Source: Phenylobacterium sp. J367
GTDB taxonomy: Bacteria > Pseudomonadota > Alphaproteobacteria > Caulobacterales > Caulobacteraceae
Length of the DNA: 64,000 nucleotides
NCBI RefSeq assembly: GCF_024699985.1
Contig: NZ_JAJONA010000001.1
Location: 2,294,001 to 2,358,000, forward strand
Direction: 5' to 3'
Part shown: piece after piece, positions 59,672 to 64,000 of the stretch
How positions within the stretch are numbered: position 1 is the first letter of the stretch
Layout: the number at the start of each line of letters is the position of its first letter
Notes under the pieces: model-generated
Told to the model about the DNA's origin: nothing
Database searches by the model: none
Seen by the model: the letters and a program-made list of their open reading frames with translations, nothing else
Position numbers and translations under genes: made by a program

Positions 59672-60182
59672 TCATTTCACCGCCGCGCACGCCACCCGCG
59701 CGCCCGCGCCGCCGATCGGCTGGGTGGTGTGGTCGTCGGCATTGGCGTGGATCAGCACCGCCGAGCCGTCGGCGTCCTTCAGCTTGTCGAGGGTGATCAG
59801 GCTGGAGAACACCTCGGTCATGCCCGCGCCACGGCTGTCGACGTAGAGGTTCGGCAGGTCGCCGGTCTCGTTGGCCTTGTCGTTCAGCAGGCCGTGCACC
59901 CGGTCGCCGCCCCCGTGGGTGTGGCCGCCGGCCGAGGTAAAGTCGGCTTTCGAGCAGTCGGCCTTCTCGTGGAAGTGCAGGCCGTGCCAGCCGGGCGTCA
60001 GGCCCTTCACCTCGACGCGCATCAGCACGCCCTTGGGCGCCGCCGTCAGCGTCACCTTGCCGATGGTCTCGCCGGTTCCGTTCTTCAGGTCGGCCGTGGT
60101 GGGGGGTCTGCGCCTGGGCCGCGGAGCCGAGGGCGAGGGCGGCCGCGGCGGTGGCGGCAAGCAGCTTGATCGAGGTCATCAT
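59672..60182 (-). CDS. sodC: Cu-Zn superoxide dismutase, frame broken near the signal peptide
   Basis: About 169 residues. The signal peptide MMTSIKLLAATAAAALALGSAAQAQ is followed, after removing one base from G6 at 60101-60106, by TPTTADLKNGTGETIGKVTL and the enzyme domain. Metal ligands are in GLHFHEKADC, GGHTHGGG and SAVLIHANADDH. It removes superoxide in the periplasm. Convergent with fliE across the inverted repeat. Confidence 0.92.
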
Positions 60183-60239
60183 GCACTCCTAACGCTTCGG
60201 GGGAGGGCGCGTTCTATCAGTCCGTGTTACGCCTAATCT

Positions 60240-61007
60240 ATGGCGGAGGCGGTCCTCGAGCTTTCGGGCGTCGGCAAGCGGTACGGCGCGACCGCCGCGC
60301 TCGACGACGTGTCGCTCACGGTCCGGGCCGGTGAGTTCGTCGCCCTGGTCGGTGGCTCCGGCTCGGGCAAGACCACGCTGCTCAAGACCATCAACCGGCT
60401 GGTCGCGCCCGACGCGGGCTCGGTCCGCGTCGCCGGCGAGGATGCCGCGTCCGTCGCCGCCCCCCTGCTTCGCCGCCGGATCGGCTATGTCTTCCAGGAA
60501 GTCGGCCTCTTTCCGCACCTGACGGTGGCGGAGAACATCGCCGTCACGCCGCGCCTGCTGGGCTGGGACCGCGACAGGATCGCGGCCCGCACCGCCGAGC
60601 TGCTCGACCTCGTGGCCCTGCCGCCCGACGTCGCCGCCCGCACGCCCGACGCGCTGTCCGGCGGCCAGCGCCAGCGGGTCGGCGTCGCCCGCGCGCTCGC
60701 CGCCGAGCCCGCCATCCTGCTGATGGACGAACCCTTCGGCGCGCTCGACCCCATCACCCGCGACCAGCTCGGCGTCGATGTCCGCGCGCTTCACGAGCGG
60801 CTCGGCCTGACCACCGTGATGGTCACCCACGACATAGCCGAGGCCGTGCTGCTCGCCGACCGCGTGGTGGTGCTGAAGGCCGGTCGCGTCCTCGCCGACG
60901 GCGCGCCCGCCGACCTGCTGTCCACCGCGACCGATCCGGACGTCCGCGCGCTGCTGGAGGCGCCGAGGCGCCAGGCCGAGCGGCTGCGCGAGAGGCTGGG
61001 CGCGTGA
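60240..61007 (+). CDS. ABC transporter ATPase, osmoprotectant (OpuC/ProV-like)
   Basis: 255 residues. Walker A GGSGSGKTT, Q-loop VFQEVGLFPHLTVAENI, signature LSGGQRQRVGVARAL, Walker B ILLMDEPFGALDP and switch His in VTHDIAEA. The QEVGLFPHLT form is typical of glycine betaine/choline-type importers. No CBS domains are present. Its stop overlaps the permease GTG start by four bases. Confidence 0.87.
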   Translation: MAEAVLELSGVGKRYGATAALDDVSLTVRAGEFVALVGGSGSGKTTLLKTINRLVAPDAGSVRVAGEDAASVAAPLLRRRIGYVFQEVGLFPHLTVAENIAVTPRLLGWDRDRIAARTAELLDLVALPPDVAARTPDALSGGQRQRVGVARALAAEPAILLMDEPFGALDPITRDQLGVDVRALHERLGLTTVMVTHDIAEAVLLADRVVVLKAGRVLADGAPADLLSTATDPDVRALLEAPRRQAERLRERLGA

Positions 61008-62555
61008 CGGCCCCGCTCGCCGACGCCTTCGCCCTGCTGCCGGGCTACCTCGCCTGGCACGTGCTGTTGTCGGCCAGCGCGCTGGTGCTGGGCGTCGCCA
61101 TCAGCCTGCCGCTGGCGATCGGGGCGGCGCGCAGCCCGCGCCTGCGCTGGCCGGTCCTGGCGCTGGCCAGCCTCGTCCAGACCATCCCCAGCCTGGCGCT
61201 GCTGGCGCTGTTCTATCCCCTGCTGCTGGCGGTCTCGGCGCTCGCGCTCACGCTCACCGGCCACGGCTTCTCGGCGCTGGGCTTCCTGCCGTCGCTCCTC
61301 GCGCTGACCCTCTACTCCATGCTGCCGATCCTCAGGAACGGCGCGGCGGGCATCCTGGGCGTCGATCCCGCCGTCCGCGAAGCCGCCGACGGGGTCGGCA
61401 TGACGTCGCGCCAGAAGCTGCTGCAGGTCGAGTTGCCGCTCGCCGCCCCCGTGATCATGGCGGGCGTCCGCACCGCCGCCGTCTGGACCATCGGGGCCGC
61501 CACCCTCTCCACGCCGGTCGGCCAGACCAGCCTCGGCAACTACATCTTCGCCGGCCTCCAGACCGAGAACTGGGTCTTCGTCCTCTTCGGCTGCGCCGCC
61601 TCCGCCGGCCTAGCGCTGGCCGCCGACCAGCTCCTGGGCCTCGTGGAGGCGGGCGTGCGCCGCCGCAGCCGGCCGCTGGTGCTGGCCGGCGCGGTGGGGC
61701 TCATTGTCGGCGTCGCCCTGGCGCTCCTGCCGCTCATGAGCTTCGGCAAGCCCGCCGCCTATGTGGTCGGCGCAAAGAACTTCTCCGAGCAGTACATCCT
61801 GGCCGAACTGATCGCCGGCCGGCTGGAAGGGGAGGGGCGCCCGGGTCTCGCGCCGCGAGAACCTCGGCTCCTCCATCGCCTATTCCGCGCTCGCCGCCTC
61901 GGAGCTCGATGTCTACGTCGACTATTCCGGCACGCTGTGGACCAACGTCCTCGGCCGCACCGACAACCCCGGCCGCCAGGCGGTGCTCGACCAGCTCACC
62001 GCCGAGCTTGAGAAGCGTGACGGCGTCCGGGTCATGGGCTCGCTGGGCTTCGAGAACGCCTATGCTTTCGTGATGCGCGAGGACCGCGCCCGGGCGCTCG
62101 GCGTCGCCTCCAACGCCGACCTGGCCCGCGTGGCCCCGCAGCTTACCCTGGGCTCCGACCTGGAATTCCTCTCCCGCCCCGAGTGGAAGGCCGTCGAAGC
62201 CGCCTACGGGCTCCGGTTCCGCCAGAGCCGAAACTACCAGCCGACCTTCATGTATCGCGCGCTGCAGGGCGGCGAGGCGGACGTGATCAGCGCGTTTTCC
62301 TCGGACGGCCGGATCGCCGCCGACCGCCTGGTGGTGCTGACCGACCCCAAGGGCGCGATCCCGCCCTACGACGCCGTCGTCCTGGTCTCGCCCAGGCGGA
62401 AGGACGATCCGCGGCTTCTGGCGGCGCTCCAGCCGCTGATCGGCGCTGTCCCGGTCGAGGCCATGCGCGCCGCGAACTACAGCGTCGACCGGGACGTGGA
62501 GAAGGCCGTCCCCGCCGAGGCGGCGCGCGCGCTAGAGGCGAAGCTCCGCCGTTAA
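61004..62555 (+). CDS. Osmoprotectant-type ABC permease fused to its substrate-binding domain, frame broken
   Basis: About 516 residues. The N-terminal half has five or six membrane segments and the permease EAA loop VREAADGVGMTSRQKLLQVELPLAAPV; after a further membrane segment the OpuAC-like binding domain begins VVGAKNFSEQYILAELIAG and includes YVDYSGTLWTNVLG and FMYRALQGGEADVISAFSSDG. An extra base in GGGG at 61834-61837 breaks the frame at the binding domain start. Such fusions import betaine/choline-like compounds. Confidence 0.85.
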
Positions 62556-62575
62556 CGATTTAGCCCTCGTTAACC
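62552..62575 (+). promoter_or_regulatory. Two TTAAC half-sites before fliQ (possible CtrA site)
   Basis: TTAAC at 62552 and TTAACC at 62570 lie 67-90 bases before the fliQ ATG. The spacing is wider than the CtrA consensus (11 expected between starts, 18 seen), so this is weaker than the fliO/flgB box. Confidence 0.3.
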
Positions 62576-62641
62576 ATACCGGACGAGTCTGGCGGCGTCG
62601 GGGCGAGGCGCCGATTCCGTAAGCTTTTCCGTGAGGTCCCC

Positions 62642-62905
62642 ATGAGCGGCGCCGAGGTTCTGGACGTCGGTCGCGACGCCATCTGGCTCACCATCCAGTT
62701 GTGCGCGCCCGTGCTGATCGTCGGCCTGGTCGTGGGCGTCGGGATCGGCCTGCTGCAGGCGCTGACCCAGATCCAGGAGCAGACCCTGGTCTTCGCGCCG
62801 AAGATCGTGGCGATCTTCATCTCGCTTCTGGTCTTCCTGCCGCTGATGGGCGCGCTGATGGGCGGCTTCATGCGGCACATCGCGGCCCGCATCTCGGCGA
62901 TGTAG
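62642..62905 (+). CDS. fliQ: Flagellar export gate protein FliQ
   Basis: 87 residues, two membrane segments (about 16-38 and 54-76). The FliQ signature GIGLLQALTQIQEQTLVFAPKIVAIF is complete. It forms the export gate with FliP and FliR. First gene of fliQ-fliR-flhB. Intact. Confidence 0.96.
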   Translation: MSGAEVLDVGRDAIWLTIQLCAPVLIVGLVVGVGIGLLQALTQIQEQTLVFAPKIVAIFISLLVFLPLMGALMGGFMRHIAARISAM

Positions 62906-62927
62906 GGAAAGGGCCGCCCGGCCGCCC

Positions 62928-63686
62928 ATGGAAAGCTACGCCACAGCGCAGCAGGTCTACGCCGCAGGCCTGCTCTTCGCCCGGCTTGCGGCCATCGTCA
63001 TGCTGATCCCCGGCATCGGCGAGGGCTTCATCCCGGCGCGCGTGCGCATGTCGCTCGCCTTCGTCATGGCGCTGACCCTCTATCCGGTGATCGGCCCCTC
63101 GGTGCCCGGGGTCCCGGCCGCGATCAGCGGCGTGGCCGGGGCGGTGATCCGCGAGGTCCTGATCGGCCTGATGATCGGCGGCATCCTCAGGCTCTTCATG
63201 TCGTCCCTGGCGACGGCGGGCGAGATCGTCTCCATCCAGACGACCCTGGCCTTCTCCCAGACCGCCAACCCGATGCAGGCCCAGCCGTCCACCACGCTCG
63301 GCACCTTCCTCGGCCTGATCGGCATCCTGCTCGTGATGACCACCGGCCTGCACCACCTGTTCATCGGGGCGATCGTGAAGTCCTACACGCTCTTCCCCTT
63401 CACCCGCCCGGTGATGGTCGGCGACGCGGCCCAGCTCGCCATCGAGACGGTGGGCAAGTCCTTCGCCCTCGGCCTGCAGCTCTCGGCGCCGGTTCTCGTC
63501 TTCTCGCTGATCTTCAACATCGCGGTCGGCGTCGTCGGCCGCGTGATGCCGCAGTTCCAGGTGTTCTTCGTCGCCACCCCGCTGATGGTGCTGACGGGGC
63601 TTTCCGTCTTCGCGCTGTCTCTCGGCGTCATCGGCGTCGTGTGGACCGACCGCTACCGCGACCTGCTCGCCCGGTTCGGGAGCTAG
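62928..63686 (+). CDS. fliR: Flagellar export gate protein FliR
   Basis: 252 residues with about six membrane segments. The conserved LLFARLAAIVMLIPGIGEGFIPARVRM start, GLMIGGILRLFMSSLATAGEIVSIQ and the final WTDRYRDLLARF are typical. It caps the FliP-FliQ gate. Intact, 22 bases after fliQ and three bases before flhB. Confidence 0.95.
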   Translation: MESYATAQQVYAAGLLFARLAAIVMLIPGIGEGFIPARVRMSLAFVMALTLYPVIGPSVPGVPAAISGVAGAVIREVLIGLMIGGILRLFMSSLATAGEIVSIQTTLAFSQTANPMQAQPSTTLGTFLGLIGILLVMTTGLHHLFIGAIVKSYTLFPFTRPVMVGDAAQLAIETVGKSFALGLQLSAPVLVFSLIFNIAVGVVGRVMPQFQVFFVATPLMVLTGLSVFALSLGVIGVVWTDRYRDLLARFGS

Positions 63687-63689
63687 GCC

Positions 63690-64000
63690 GTGGCGGAGCA
63701 GAACGACGGCGCAGAAAAGACAGAAGAACCGACCCAGCGAAAACTCGAGCAGGCGCGGGCCAAGGGCGACGTCCCGAAGACCCCCGACTTCCCGCAGTTC
63801 ATGTCGTTCTTCGCGGTGGCCGCCGTGCTGGCCGTCGCCGGCGGCTGGATGTGCCGCAACCTGGCGCTGGAGCTGCTGCCGTTCATTTCCGACCCCGACG
63901 GAATCGACCTGTCCGGCCAGGCCGGCGTCGGGGTCGCCCGGCGCGCCGCCCTGGCCGCCGCCCCGCTCATCGTCGCGGTGATGGCCGCCGCGGCGCTTGC
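63690..64000 (+). CDS. flhB: Flagellar export switch protein FlhB, N-terminal part (runs off the window)
   Basis: A GTG three bases after the fliR stop opens a frame to the window end (103 residues visible). VAEQNDGAEKTEEPTQRKLE followed by ARAKGDVPKTPDF is the standard FlhB leader, and the first two membrane segments follow (FMSFFAVAAVLAVAGGWM). FlhB sets export substrate specificity by self-cleavage at NPTH, which lies beyond the window. Confidence 0.93.
   Translation, partial: MAEQNDGAEKTEEPTQRKLEQARAKGDVPKTPDFPQFMSFFAVAAVLAVAGGWMCRNLALELLPFISDPDGIDLSGQAGVGVARRAALAAAPLIVAVMAAAAL

Overview
The window is about 64 kb of very GC-rich, gene-dense chromosomal DNA from an alphaproteobacterium. 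I read it as Caulobacteraceae, in the Caulobacter/Phenylobacterium range, though this is inference and not a database result. Support comes from the split flagellar gene clusters (flgFGAH divergent from fliLM; fliOP divergent from flgBC-fliE; fliQR-flhB), a CtrA-type TTAA-N7-TTAA box, a sigma54 promoter ahead of flgF, a DUF6468-type protein and a MotE-like protein behind fliM, and short intergenic gaps with many ATGA/GTGA start-stop overlaps. No rRNA, tRNA, CRISPR array, insertion sequence or prophage was seen.

Layout. 0-3.6 kb: a partial GNAT gene, hflC-hflK, and a divergent mrp ATPase gene. 3.5-10.6 kb: two related GPH-type MFS carriers, an SDR, and a three-gene ABC exporter (HlyD-like adaptor, ATPase, FtsX-type permease). 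10.7-15.4 kb: two consecutive chemoreceptor-CheW modules. 15.5-28.3 kb: an OhrR-like regulator, a nucleoside transporter, glutathione transferases, WrbA, acyl-CoA/thiolase genes, a Leu/Val-type dehydrogenase, a lipoprotein hydrolase and an MFS transporter. 28.3-32.2 kb: a 50-residue protein, a transglutaminase-like protein, and a DNA-repair pair of a radical SAM protein with a DUF4130-UdgX fusion. 32.2-44.1 kb: cupin, MFS/TetR, VWA protein, aldo/keto reductase/LysR, two lipoproteins, a serine-recombinase-like DNA-binding protein without the catalytic serine, a histone-deacetylase-family enzyme, a phosphatase, a glycosyltransferase and a PhoX-like Tat protein. 44.2-47.3 kb: xseB-ispA-dxs (isoprenoid precursors). 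47.3-64 kb: flagellar genes, interrupted by sodC and an osmoprotectant-type ABC transporter.

The gene products mostly serve housekeeping (HflKC membrane quality control, Mrp Fe-S handling, DXS/IspA), chemotaxis and motility, detoxification (GSTs, WrbA, OhrR-like, SodC), and acyl-CoA metabolism.

The dominant anomaly is technical. About 26 one-base frame breaks affect 21 of roughly 70 genes, including essential flagellar genes (fliP, fliL, flgC) and xseB. Most fall in runs of three to seven G or C, which points to homopolymer errors in the assembly and not to decay. In two neighbouring lipoprotein genes the errors come in compensating pairs, so the frame stays open while part of the protein is wrong. 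Gene boundaries given here bridge these breaks. The most interesting real biology is the radical SAM/UdgX repair pair with the KRRIH crosslinking loop, the uncharacterised secreted TPR protein and its neighbours behind fliM, and the apparently non-catalytic recombinase-like regulator.
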